64,000 nt of DNA, from contig OX485808.1 of NCBI GenBank assembly GCA_950295325.1, positions 14,076,501 to 14,140,500 of the forward strand, read 5' to 3'. Shown here piece by piece: positions 1 through 9,780 of this stretch. This DNA is from Polytrichum commune. Lineage: Eukaryota; Streptophyta; Polytrichopsida; Polytrichales; Polytrichaceae. The notes beneath the pieces were generated by a model. The model worked only from the letters and a program-made list of their open reading frames with translations. It was not told the DNA's origin and did no database searches. Position numbers and translations under genes: made by a program. The first letter of the stretch is position 1, and every line of letters begins with the position of its first letter.

Positions 1-1
1 A

Positions 2-778
2 GACACGCATGAGGAAGACGACACCGACTACGACTACTTGGTACATGATGCCGACATTAACGATTTGGTCATTCCGTCCTCGAACGTCGAGAGCCTTGCA
101 GGCAACGACGATAGCGATGAAGGTTTAGGAAATGGGAAGGCATTGCAAGTCAAAATGGCAGAGCTAGAAGTGGAGCTTTTAACCGCAAAACGTGCACTGT
201 TGCGAACTCAGAGTGCACAACATGCGCAATCATCCGGAGGTGCAATTGCTGAGAGGGATGCAACTCTACGGAGCTACACATCTGAGCAACGGAGTCGGAG
301 GCGTCGGATAGCAAAACAACAACAAGACGAGGTACTTGTGAGGGAGCAACGCGGCAAGAAAAGGTATACTGTAGAGGTAGATATGAAAGGCAACCCTTGT
401 GGTCAAAACCGCTCATTGTGGCTAACCTACTTGAGGGGACATTCACAAGATGTGGATTTCAGTTAGAACAACTATAACGCACATAAGACCTCCATGTTAT
501 TAAACATAAAGCAACATGTAGACAACGCGTTTGAATACGAGGGAGGTTTGGGGCAAGTCACGGAGGAAGCCTTCCATGCAACTTTGAAAGGGCAGTTAAG
601 AATCAAAAGATACCAACTGAAGAAGGCATTACAAGAAAGGAAGACAAAACCGAAACACATTCGGCAGGACCACTGGTTAAATTTGTCTCGGTTAATATCG
701 GAGGACCGCAAGTTGAAAGAGGCCGAGCAGTTGAAGACAAATCGTGCGCAGGTGAAGAGGCCATCGGTGGCGGGCTGA
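2..778 (+). pseudogene. CACTA-associated Transposase_24-like ORF with one nonsense codon
   Basis: The frame is open from base 2 at the window edge to 463, stops at TAG 464-466, and continues in the same frame to TGA at 776-778, so one nonsense codon separates the halves. The first half is acidic, then a coiled-coil-like stretch rich in E, K and R, then a basic segment. It ends in a block starting VEVDMKGNPCGQNRSLW, which resembles the 'vnyDe.GrPiG.n.skf' start of plant Transposase_24 proteins. The second half contains FEYEGG, and HIRQDHWLNL followed by KTNRAQVKRPSVAG, matching the 'W..L..yW.s.k....kNk.NR.k....' end of that family. No ATG in the upstream context is visible. The family match is from memory of motifs and no search was run. 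Confidence 0.65.
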
Positions 779-891
779 AATGAAGAAGACTTGATAACAT
801 CTGAACTATGAAGTTTTCATGTGAATAGGTTTTTTTAAGTTCATTGTATCAATATGCAGGAGTCACTAATGCAAGGGTGGGAAGTCATCTA

Positions 892-1548
892 TGATCACAG
901 AGTTCAGACCTAGAGAGGGCGCCAACCCAGTCGGAGATCGAAGCAGAGCTTCAATCGCGGAGGGAAGAGGCAAAACAAAGGGCAGGCACGAGCCACATAT
1001 CCTCCGGATCTCGGGGACAAGCCAGAGTGGACCTTAGCTCTCATTCAAACCGCGTCTCGAACGCGGGTGAGGATCATGACATGCATAAGCGGATGCTAGG
1101 GTTCGAGGAGAGTATGAAACTTATTATGGCTGCTCTAAAAATTGGGGGAGTGGAGACGACACAAACCGTGAAGGACAACATTGGAAGGGTGGAGAGCTTA
1201 GACATTGCAAAGGATGACATTGGAGGGGTAGAGAGCTTGGACACCGCGAATGATGACATTAGAGGGGTGGAGAACTTATCCACCGCGAAAGAGGACATTG
1301 GAGGGATGGAGAACTTATCTACCGCGAAGGAGAATACTGGAGGGGTGGAGAGCACGGAGACCCCACAGGAGAAAACAGGAGGGTTGGACAGTTCAAAAAC
1401 CTTGGAAAAGATCATTGGAGCAGTGCACGGAGATAGTAACGTGAAAAACTCTTCGTTAGAACGTGCCCCCGCATACACTCTTACAGTAGTAATGGAATTT
1501 GATAATATAATATCTAGTAGTAGTGATGGTTTGCAATGTAATGACTAG
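892..1548 (+). pseudogene. Transposon coding block with 13-residue tandem repeats
   Basis: The reading frame is open from just after a TGA at 892-894 to TAG at 1546-1548. It is probably an exon: a tatgcag acceptor-like site lies at 853-859, but the frame following it ends at TAG 910-912, so a small indel or a different splice site must be assumed. The protein begins with a charged EIEAELQSRREEAKQRAG helix-like stretch. It then has LGFEESMKLIMAALK, followed by seven 13-residue units of the type IGGVESLDTANDD and a partial eighth, and a serine-rich tail. It sits between the Transposase_24-like block and a basic linker in the CACTA element, so it is read as part of the same gene. The function of the repeat region is unknown. 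Confidence 0.5.
1141..1440 (+). repeat. 39-bp coding minisatellite, 7 units plus a partial
   Basis: Units of 39 bp start at attgg/attag and keep the reading frame. Encoded units run IGGVETTQTVKDN, IGRVESLDIAKDD, IGGVESLDTANDD, IRGVENLSTAKED, IGGMENLSTAKEN, TGGVESTETPQEK and TGGLDSSKTLEKI, then a partial IGAVHGDSN. The period is divisible by three and substitutions preserve the hydrophobic and acidic pattern, so the repeat probably expanded while it was translated. Confidence 0.85.
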
Positions 1549-1853
1549 TTGTAGTCATGACTGAAAATGCGAGGACTGGCAGTAGTCATATTAGAGATAT
1601 AATGACCAGTAATAGTCATTTAGAAAAAGTAATGACTAGTAGTAGTCATTTTGGTTGAGCTAATACACTCTTACAGTAGTAATGGAATTTGATAATATAA
1701 TGTCTAGTAGTAGTCATGGTTAGCAATATAATGGCTAGTCGTAGTCATGCCTGAAAATGCCAGGAATGGTAGTAGTTATATTGGAGATATAATTACCAGT
1801 AATAGTCATTTAGAAAAAATAATGACTAGTATTAGTCATTTTGGCCGGGCTAA
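1474..1853 (+). repeat. Two direct copies of a ~190-bp unit rich in TAGTCAT palindromes
   Basis: The copies start at tacactcttacagtagtaat (1474 and 1665) and run head to tail. Each contains several near-palindromes of the form ATGACTAGTAGTAGTCAT. The first copy overlaps the end of the preceding reading frame. The same TAGTCAT word recurs near the 3' terminus of the element. In other CACTA elements, repeated subterminal words bind the transposase accessory protein; that role is inferred here. Confidence 0.75.
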
Positions 1854-1908
1854 ATGCAGACTATGCCGAAAATATTGATTAATTTTCCTTCATGGAGGTT
1901 AAGGTTGA

Positions 1909-2304
1909 TTGAATGAAATAACAATGACCAAAGAAAAAAAATTGCAGAATAGGGAGAAAACGACAGTCCAACCTGAAAAGAAGAGCCAGGGAGCAGCTAT
2001 AATAGAAAAGGATGATGGAAAAGAAAGCGACACAATATCACAACATGAGGAGCAACGAAAAGGTCGAAGGAAGAGAGCCCGCATCTCGGAGGTGGAAAAA
2101 CTCCAAATTGCAGGAGCGCTGCAGGTGAGTCCGACTAAACTAAGGGCAGCTGCGGGGGAGCAGAAGAGGCCACGGACGAAGTTTGCGCAACATAGAGCTC
2201 CGAAAGGGAATGTGGGAAGCGCGAAAGTAGCCGAGGTGGTTGATGGCCGTCGGAAACAAGAGGGAGGAGCCTCAAAAAATGTAAACATCCTAACCTCACA
2301 TTGA
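1909..2304 (+). pseudogene. Basic low-complexity linker block of the CACTA gene
   Basis: This open frame of 131 codons begins at a non-ATG codon; the first ATG is at 1924. It encodes a lysine/arginine-rich sequence with KGRRKRARISEVEKLQ and KRPRTKFAQHRAPKG clusters that could be nuclear-targeting, and no recognisable fold. It lies between the repeat-bearing block and the C-terminal WP domain, so it is most likely a linker exon. It may carry no independent function. Confidence 0.4.
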
Positions 2305-2390
2305 CCTTGTTTATAGCTTTCCGGCATCAACTATGTGTTATTGCATGTCGCATTCGAAAGTTTTTAATGTAAGTGTTGTTTACAATGCAG

Positions 2391-2702
2391 GAAGTCATAG
2401 TGATCGGGGAATCCTCCTCTACATTCTCCGTAGATGATGTTGTGGAAATTATGGGATATGGGGTAGGTGAGAAAGGTAAATTGGTTGCACACGGGAAGGT
2501 GAGAAACGTGCAAGGATGAACGGTGCATGGAGTTCCAATTTACGAAGGATGTGTGTCCGTGGAGGTAGCCAGAAGTGAAGAAGATGAACATGTATTTTTT
2601 AGAAGTGTGGAAATGAACGATTCATCCATACGAAAGATTGGGAAAGCCGTTGGGAATTTCATCTTGTGGCCGACGGAGTTTCTACGCCATGCATGTCTGT
2701 AG
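2391..2702 (+). pseudogene. C-terminal domain block (DUF8039-like) of a CACTA-associated protein
   Basis: The frame starts directly after a tacaatgcag acceptor (2381-2390), reads EVIVIGESSSTFSVDDVVEI..., meets TGA at 2517-2519, continues as VHGVPIYEGCVSVEVARSEE... and ends KIGKAVGNFILWPTEFL... at TAG 2700-2702. The pattern 'V..G.V......HG.....c..V.V.........SI..IG.AVG.FI.WP' resembles a domain I remember as DUF8039, found C-terminal in plant transposon proteins that also carry Transposase_24. The internal stop marks this copy as broken. Confidence 0.5.
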
Positions 2703-2919
2703 TTGTAGTTCAGTATATAAAATATATGTTGGGTATAGGGTAGAGAGTGTGGAATAACAATCTGCAAAGAGCTGTGAGACTTTGCTTTGCGGACGAGACG
2801 TAGATGTGCAACGTATCCTACTGAAATACCGACAAGGCATTGAATATGCTTTGTCATCTGTTGTAGTGAATTTTATCAATATATCGACGAAACATATTCA
2901 TATTATGTTTTGCAGCAAG

Positions 2920-3900
2920 TGATGGCACTCAGTGTTAACAGTCGTACTGTCGCGCACCTCTCCATGAGGAGTGCCCGCAACACCATGGGCACAAGGGGGA
3001 CCCCGGAGTGACACCCGGGACTTGTGGCGCCATTGGTGAGAGGGCCCAAGTATTCTTGGTGTGGGTGAGGGCCCCGGGCGTTGAGAACGCCTCTCACCCA
3101 CGGGGACTAAGAGTCATGAGGGTAAGGCCATAAGTTTTGAGGAGCTTATGGCGGTGGAATTCTAGAATGCTAAGGAACACCTCAATCGGAGGTGCTAGCT
3201 AGGAGATATGGCCATTTGAGTGGGGCGCTGTCCCGGGACAGCACCCTGGGACAGCAGTGACCTGGGAGTGGTGCCCGGGACTGCCAAGGTTTGAAGAGCC
3301 ATAACTTCATCAATACTTGCCCGAATGAGGCAAGCAAGGGGTCCATTGGCATCTACGGAAAGAGTAGGTGACGATAGAGTGGTCGCTTGAGAGCATCAGA
3401 CATCATATGTAGAAGTTATTGTGGTCTGAAGCTGCTGGGGGGGTTCTAGCCCCAGCGGCTAAGGGAAAATGTCCACTTGGCCCCAACCCTTGTAGAGAGA
3501 CAAAAGGATACTTGATGGTGGGGTAGGGGCCCCGCCCAAAGTCCTAGAGGCTTATATGGGTGAGGCGGCTTAGCCGACCGACCCCCCCGGAGCATACTTG
3601 GCAATGTGCTCCGGGTAGTTGTAGTGTTGTTTTGGCAACACGATGATCAACTTAAGAGTGGACTTCCATGGATGGAAGTCCACCTTAGCCATTGGCTACC
3701 TACAAAGGGGAGAGTCCCGAATGCATGTGTAGGAGGGTTTGGTGACCTAGCCATGAGCTTGAAGGTCCGCGGTTTTGGGAGCTAACCATGCATGTGCGTG
3801 GGATGTGCAGGTTAGCGCTCATGGCACTTGCTAGGTTGGAAAGGCGGTCAAGCTAGGTGAAGGAAAACTAGCAAGGGTTGCGACACGTACTATGATGTGC
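2920..3900. other. GC-rich palindromic block inside the CACTA element
   Basis: Base composition jumps from AT-rich to strongly GC-rich. It holds local inverted repeats such as ggtgagaggg...cctctcacc (about 3034-3100) and repeated cccgggac/gggacagc words (3230-3290). I see no ORF with recognisable protein similarity. It could be a regulatory or UTR segment of the transposon or a nested retroelement fragment; no clear ends or target duplication were found. Confidence 0.45.
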
Positions 3901-3949
3901 ATTGTCTTAATGCAATGTCTATATGATATTACATCATGGAACTCAATGT

Positions 3950-4860
3950 TTAGTCATGCATTGTAGTCAAGTAATCCCCACTGATGACTACGCCTAGTTT
4001 CCTTATAGAAGAAAATTCATGAATGCAAAACGCAATGTTCTTTCAAAATGTTACTATTCGTAGTCATGTGCGGAGACCATATCCAGTCAGTAAAATGAGC
4101 ATATGTATTCAAATGTAATTGTAGTGCATCATTGAAATATTTTGACTATGCTTAGTCACATATTGTTGTAAGGTGTTCAAATATGATAACTACGTTTTCC
4201 AATATGTTGGTGCGCAAAATGTTTGTTCATGATGACAATGTGTAGTCACCATGTACACAGCAAAAACGTAATCGTTATTTTTGTAAATTTCGTTGATTTT
4301 GATAATAATACTACTTATTGACAAACATAATGACTACATATAATGACCTAAATTCAAACAGTAACTACTACACAAACATATTCACCAGCCTCTCAAAATG
4401 TAAAGCTTCAAATGAATATAATTTTGGGAAGAAATCATGTAACAGATGACTATTATTAGTTGCAGCATGACTAAATGCAGTTATTAATGAAAAAATGCAC
4501 TTCACGAATTAACAATGCCAGAAAAAACCGTGTAATCATGCAATTACAAAACATCATCACTTACAGTCATGTAGTGATCACTAATTCCAATCAAATGACA
4601 TTACTACACATGACTATATATAGACACACATCAATAACTAAATATAATGAAAAATGACAAGGCGTTGAGGGGCAGCCCAAAACGAGGTCCCAAAACCCCA
4701 TGGGGAACACTTCATGGGGAACAACAACTGTCCGATATAACCGTAGTCATTTTGTCTAGAGCGACTGGTCCGACATGACCAGGTTGAGGACTATAAATGG
4801 TGCTAGTCATCAGTGGACTTTACTACCGGATTTAGTCAGAAACCCCAGTCATTTTTTCGT
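3950..4860. repeat. Subterminal TAGTCAT/ATGACTA repeat zone of the CACTA element
   Basis: About nine copies of TAGTCAT or its complement ATGACTA, plus shorter TAGTCA/TGACTA words, occur in both orientations within 0.9 kb of the terminus. The same word is in the 1474-1853 duplicated unit. The clustering at the end of a CACTA element fits subterminal transposase-binding motifs; binding itself is inferred. Confidence 0.7.
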
Positions 4861-4878
4861 GTTCTCCTTGTAGTGTCA
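4861..4878. other. CACTA terminal inverted repeat and adjacent trinucleotide
   Basis: Bases 4861-4875 are the reverse complement of CACTACAAGGAGAAC. The next three bases, TCA, are the candidate target duplication. Confidence 0.75.
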
Positions 4879-5068
4879 ATAAATCATGTCTAGACTGAAG
4901 ACATCAAACAATGTTTTTTTTCTCTACCTACTATTCTCAAACCTATTTTAGATTGAAAGAATTAGATAAATTGATGCATTATATGGTACCCTTATTTTTT
5001 TGTACACAAAAATTTGTAATTGAAGAAGTGCTTCATTATATCGAAGAATTGTATAAATTTTCTCACAA

Positions 5069-5728
5069 ATGAATAAAAAATACCCTACATTCTTTCTCAC
5101 ATGGTTTAATAAATTTTCGCGAGTGCCCTACCCGGGGTGGCCCCACTTACTATCTACATGCGAACACCCATACCTAAAAGGGCTTAGAATTGCAAGACGT
5201 AACAAAGCAGTACACCTTATCACCCAGACACTACAAGCCAATAAAAACACCAGATTCCTTACCATGGTCAATGCATATCATCTCAACAATCGCCTACAAG
5301 AACAAACCGTACCAGACTGGCTCCTACGATGCATATGTCAACAACAACCATGCCAATGTCAAGATAAACTTAGACCCGACATCCTATGCATGATTGGAGC
5401 CCCCAACCATATAACATTTCCTATATCGCCATCACCTAACCACACAATACAATTCATTGAATTCACATATTGCCACGACATATTCCCTGAACAAGCCATT
5501 TCACAAAAACACGCCAAATATGACCCACTAAATAACACCATCCAGAATAATGGCTGGAAAACCAACCCCATCATAACAATCACGGCAGGAGTAAGAGGAG
5601 CCATACACGAACACTCCATTAAAAAACTCACAGAATTAAAAATCCCAAAATCAAACATCAAAAAACTCATGAAAGACATACACCAAAATGCCATTAAATA
5701 CCTCACCTATTTAGTATTAAACAAATGA
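5069..5728 (+). CDS. LINE-like element, C-terminal part of RT polyprotein (copy 1), open for 219 codons
   Basis: ATG at 5069 opens 219 codons ending TGA at 5728. The protein aligns along its length with the 3' half of the copy at 8.5-9.5 kb. It shows a cysteine knuckle CxCx4CxC (C88, C90, C95, C97), then RPDI (102-105), a variable loop, FIEFTYC (129-135), KYDPL, GWKTNP and GVRGAIH. The order RPD...(I/V)EfT...KY..L...GW......G.RG recalls the PD-(D/E)xK-like segment at the C-terminus of some LINE-type reverse transcriptase proteins, with D104 and E131 as candidate acidic residues. The upstream zinc-finger part is diverged or missing, so the copy is 5'-truncated. Absence of stops in an AT-rich context suggests it is younger than the other copies. 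Nuclease activity is inference. Confidence 0.6.
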   Translation: MNKKYPTFFLTWFNKFSRVPYPGWPHLLSTCEHPYLKGLRIARRNKAVHLITQTLQANKNTRFLTMVNAYHLNNRLQEQTVPDWLLRCICQQQPCQCQDKLRPDILCMIGAPNHITFPISPSPNHTIQFIEFTYCHDIFPEQAISQKHAKYDPLNNTIQNNGWKTNPIITITAGVRGAIHEHSIKKLTELKIPKSNIKKLMKDIHQNAIKYLTYLVLNK

Positions 5729-5935
5729 AAACTAGACAACAAACATACATTGGTGCCCCCAGCATAACAACAACGGACTACTAGTGACTCATCAGAGCCC
5801 ACCTCCCCAAAGGAGGCATAAAACCATATACTGCATCACGGAATACTGTGATCAGTATAAGGCCAACGGGCTCGAAGTCACGCCGGTATGCCAATACGGG
5901 CGTTCTTTTTTCTTTTTTCTTTTGCTTGTAGTTGT
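5729..5935 (+). mobile_element. 3' UTR and pyrimidine-rich tail of LINE-like copy 1
   Basis: Following the ORF is a segment with aggcataaaacc, tactgcatcacgg, aacgggctcgaagtcac and acgggcgttctttttt, ending in a T/C-rich tail. The same ordered words recur at 30420-30540 downstream of LINE-like copy 3, which supports this as the element's 3' end. Confidence 0.55.
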
Positions 5936-8514
5936 CAAAATATATTACTAGAATAAATAAGGTTGTGATAAGCCTACAAGGTTGGTCCGTAGTGGGAGAA
6001 GAGTTATCCCATATTGTTTTATGACCCAAGTTTAAAATGAGCAATAAAGGGCAAGGCACATGGTGGAAGAGACCATCTCACTCCACGCATTGTTCATATG
6101 CCTTTGTGTATGTGTATATGCTTGTCCAAAACGATCTATGGTCTTATTGACTTCCAATAATAGCTAGGGGTGAAGCTCCTCTCAATCATGCTATGTATTG
6201 ATTGATGTTAACTCTCTATTGGATTTGCATACCATCATAGAGTGTGCGCAAGCAAAATGTTTTGGGAACTTTGTCTTTGGCGGCAGGGGGGGGGATGAAT
6301 AAGATGAATTTGTTGTAATAACACGTGTTGGTGTTCATACTTTATGTGGTACTTTAGTGTAGCTTTAAGCCTAAATAATTTCATATAGCAACTACAATAG
6401 GAAAAAAAACAATCAACATGTCTTGCTACTATAGTAACATATATTAAAGATTGTCAAGGGTGTATGTAAATTAACACAAGGTAACATAATTGCACATATC
6501 AATGTATATGTTGCATACAAGTGAGACTTCACTAATGTATCAACAACAAGCCGCATGTTAAGAGGGAGAATTATTAATATTTTCTCAACATGGAAAGCTC
6601 TATATGACAACTCTATAGATGAGTGGATGTAAAAAGGATGCTAAATGTCCCCTTTTATTTTCTTATGAGAGAGAGTGATCTTGTTGTTGCCTACATATGC
6701 TAACAAGCTTTGTTGCAAAATTATTCGCGACATATTCAAATGGGACATCGTTAACATAAAGCAATCTGCTACCATTATCACGAATAGTACATAGAACATC
6801 AATTAAAAGCGGGAATCATGTACCAAGTAGTTTAGACGTTTAGACTCATTGGATAAAGGAAAGCTTCAAGTTCAATTGTCCTCGAATGGAGAATTTAAGA
6901 AATCATTTTTTGTACATATACCTAAGATCAAGCAAAGTCTTAGTTAGAAAAACATTAAGAGCATCATCTTGCACATGTGTGCCCAAAGTATAAAAAATGA
7001 TTAAAAAATAAACTCAATCAAGTGATAATGGAATAAATGGATTATTTATCATAAGTAGCGGCTTATGGTTGATACTATCATTCTTCTCGTTGCACGTTTC
7101 AAATGTGTCATGTCATTGGCGTTGAAATTGATAAAACGGGGAACTCTTAGTATTGGTTGTTAACACATTGGAAAATGGACCAATTGTTTTTGACAATATT
7201 TTGTGAATTGAGTAATGAGGATCAACACAAGCCTATGTGTTGCAAGTCAAATTTGCATCATATTATAGGATTCTATGAAGTTTTGTAGCCTTTGCACTAC
7301 CAACCAAACGCTATGAGCTATTTGGCATTCTATGGGGCCATCTTTCCCTTGGAAAAGGTTTGTCCAGGTGGAGATAAAACTTCAATGATACTTGACATAG
7401 TTCATTAGGGTGTGGAAAGTATAATTGGACCATTGGAATGGTGTGTTTTAATTTTATTTTGGAACACAAGAAGTGCATGGGCACTTGGCTAGTTTTTTCG
7501 TCAAGTAGAGAAAACATTTCACCACTAGGAATCGAATCGCCAACAACACAATTCGGTTTTAGGTACATCTTCGGTATCATCTGGAAGTTTAGGGTCATCT
7601 CGGACCTACTGGAATGGCATATCTATCTTTCAAGAGGGAAATGGGCCTATGACATTGCCAACACGAGCGAGTTGTTTGCCCAAAGTGGAAGTTTGTGGTT
7701 CACAATCACGTAGATAGATAGTAGAACATAGGATGTGACGTTCTAGCAAGTTGTTTGACTTGTCACAATACATTGAGTTATATAAAATAAGCTTCTACAA
7801 GTCAAATTTTGTATACATACCAATTTGACAAAGGATTTGAATTTGTAGATGTTGGCAAGTCTTTGGACAATTTCTCTTAATATCTTATTAAGTAATAATC
7901 TTCATTTGGAATAGGGGGTTTGCTTTTGGGGGAGGAGATTGTCTTCTTATTAAACACACAAGTTAGAATGTGCAAGTCATGGTATTTCTCTGATTTGAAT
8001 TTTGCATGGTTGATTTGATGACCATTTGTACTATGTGAATGTACAAATATGTGAATGCTTCCAAGGAGTACATATTTGAAGGTTCATGTAATAGGAAAAT
8101 ATTTCTCTAAAAATGTACAATATAACAATGGTGGGGCCATACTAACATGTCATAGGAATTCAAATTTTTTTTCTACATGAATAAGAGTCAACTCCAACTT
8201 CGGAATAAAGAGATGTATACTCTCCTTTCTTAAGCTTCAACTTTCATAATGAATTATGCCATATCAACACCAACCAATCTTTGGAAAGACATTGTCCCTA
8301 GTTGGATCCTCCCTCACCATTGCACATGTCCCCCTCTCCCATGCCACTGACTCACTTCATTTTGCCCATATATACTCCCCACCCATGCACCTCCCACTCA
8401 AGCAATCATTCTTCATTACATGGATGTCATATATTGCTATGAAAATTTCATGTAAACAACCATATAGGATTTTTTGGAGAAACATACTTTCTTGATACAA
8501 GTTGTCAAAGTGGC
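5936..8514. other. No gene recognised; AT-rich spacer
   Basis: No coding region with an ATG, codon bias or family motif was found. Features noted inside are a weak tRNA-like A-box/B-box pair near 6835-6885 and an imperfect inverted repeat at 7300-7690. Confidence 0.4.
7300..7690. repeat. Imperfect long inverted repeat, possible decayed MITE
   Basis: The left arm (about 7307-7400: gctatttggcattctatggg, ccatctttcccttgg) pairs imperfectly with the reverse complement of about 7570-7680 (ggcaatgtcataggcccatt, tccctcttgaaag). Identity by eye is about 70 percent and no target duplication is visible. Confidence 0.3.
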
Positions 8515-9516
8515 ATGTTGGAAAGTCCAACCAGTACTTATCCTTGCGGTTGCACTCAATGCAAGAAACGCCAGACAAAGGCCCCATTCGACACCTTGGT
8601 AAATACATCATTAAATATGACAAAAAAACATAACCTATCCCTCATAGCAACCCAAACACACCAATTACACAAATGGCTAGACAACAAAGACATAGACAAA
8701 ACATTATCAAATGATTTTTGGAATAACCCAGTCATCACAGATAGGCAAAAAACATGCCTAGTAAAATTCCGAACCGGACAATATATGGGACATGCTCGGA
8801 AACAACTCTTCTTTGGTAGAAACGTATACCCATCCCATACATGTCCTATTTGTAACTCCCTAGAAGCAGACACATGGCTACATGTACTCCTAAAATGTAA
8901 ACATTAACACATCCATGCGCTCATAACAAATAGACATAACAGAGCGGTATGGGAAATACGCAAACTTCTCGTCTCAAACAAAGTAACAAGACATTACATA
9001 CTTATGAATGCCGGCACATACAATGAACTACCCCAAGAAAACACAGTACCAACATGGTTACTACCATGCACATGCGACACCCAAAGATGCCACTGCAACG
9101 CTAGGCTCAAACCCGACATAATATGCATCTTAGGCCACCCATACGACTCCCCACCACCATAAGCACCTACACCCACAATTACTATACAATTCATTGAATT
9201 TACATACTGCAATGACATATTCTCTGCTGAAACAAGAGAACGAAAAATTACAAAATATCAACCACTCATCAATAATATTATAGCAAGAGGCTGGAACGTA
9301 GCCCCACTTATTGTAATAGCATCAGGGGCCAGAGCCACAACTCACATACCCTCGATGAATGAACTCGAAACAAAGCTTAAACTCCCTACATCACAAATTA
9401 GGAGCACATTCAAACAAATTAATATAATCGCCATACAATACGCACACTCAATATTAATCCATAAAAAACGGATAGAAAATAGACAACCCATCACAGACTT
9501 ACAAAATCATAATTAA
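8515..9516 (+). pseudogene. LINE-like RT polyprotein C-terminal part (copy 2), two in-frame stops
   Basis: A single frame from 8515 to TAA 9514-9516 is interrupted only by TAA 8905-8907 and TAA 9160-9162. Its first part carries a zinc-binding RT motif CPICNSLEADTWLHVLLKC (Cx2C...Hx4C, zf-RVT type), preceded by FRTGQYMGHARKQLFFGR. After the first stop come NRAVWEIRKLL, LLPCTCDTQRCHC (CxCx4CxC), KPDIICIL, QFIEFTYCND, KYQPLINNIIARGW and GARATTHIPS, collinear with copy 1 at 5069-5728. The second stop lies in the variable proline-rich loop. The RT core is not found upstream, so the copy is 5'-truncated, as is common for LINEs. Confidence 0.65.
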
Positions 9517-9780
9517 AATTAAAAAATTAAAAAATAAACCCAACACACTTTCCCCCCTCCCCTAACCGGTTAACCGGCAAAATCACTACTGTAGTTACTA
9601 ACATAGTGCCTACTCCCTGCAAAGGGTGAAGTAGTATTACATCCAACGCCACTACCTTGGGGTATGGCCACGGATGTCCTACGAACAGACACTTTATTCA
9701 CTCCGGCCCCCTAGGCGGGACCGGAGTTCTTCTTCTTCTTCTGCGGTTGGCGAAAGAAGGGACATCCATGTCACACATTT
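9517..9780 (+). mobile_element. Probable 3' UTR of LINE-like copy 2
   Basis: After the stop the sequence turns C-rich (cctcccctaaccggttaacc). It ends near 9728-9745 with gttcttcttcttcttctgcgg, comparable to the pyrimidine tail of copy 1. Apart from this tail the 3' UTR differs from copies 1 and 3, so subfamilies are likely. Confidence 0.4.

Larger units (their letters stand above)
1..4875 (+). mobile_element. CACTA (En/Spm-type) DNA transposon, 3' part, left end outside the window
   Basis: The right terminus is at 4875: the last 15 bases are the reverse complement of CACTACAAGGAGAAC, the usual plant CACTA end, and the next bases (TCA, 4876-4878) would be one copy of the 3-bp target duplication. 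The other end lies beyond the left edge, so the duplication cannot be confirmed. Inside, in plus orientation, are transposase-associated coding blocks (2-778, 892-1548, 1909-2304, 2391-2702), a GC-rich block (about 2920-3900) and a subterminal region rich in TAGTCAT words (3950-4860). The coding blocks carry in-frame stops, so this copy is probably not autonomous. Superfamily assignment rests on terminus, subterminal repeats and protein blocks together. Confidence 0.8.

Noticed and set aside
6835-6885. tRNA-like A box (tagactcattggataaagg) and B box (agttcaattgtcc)
   Set aside because: Stem pairing of a tRNA is not evident; at best an old SINE head, too weak to annotate.
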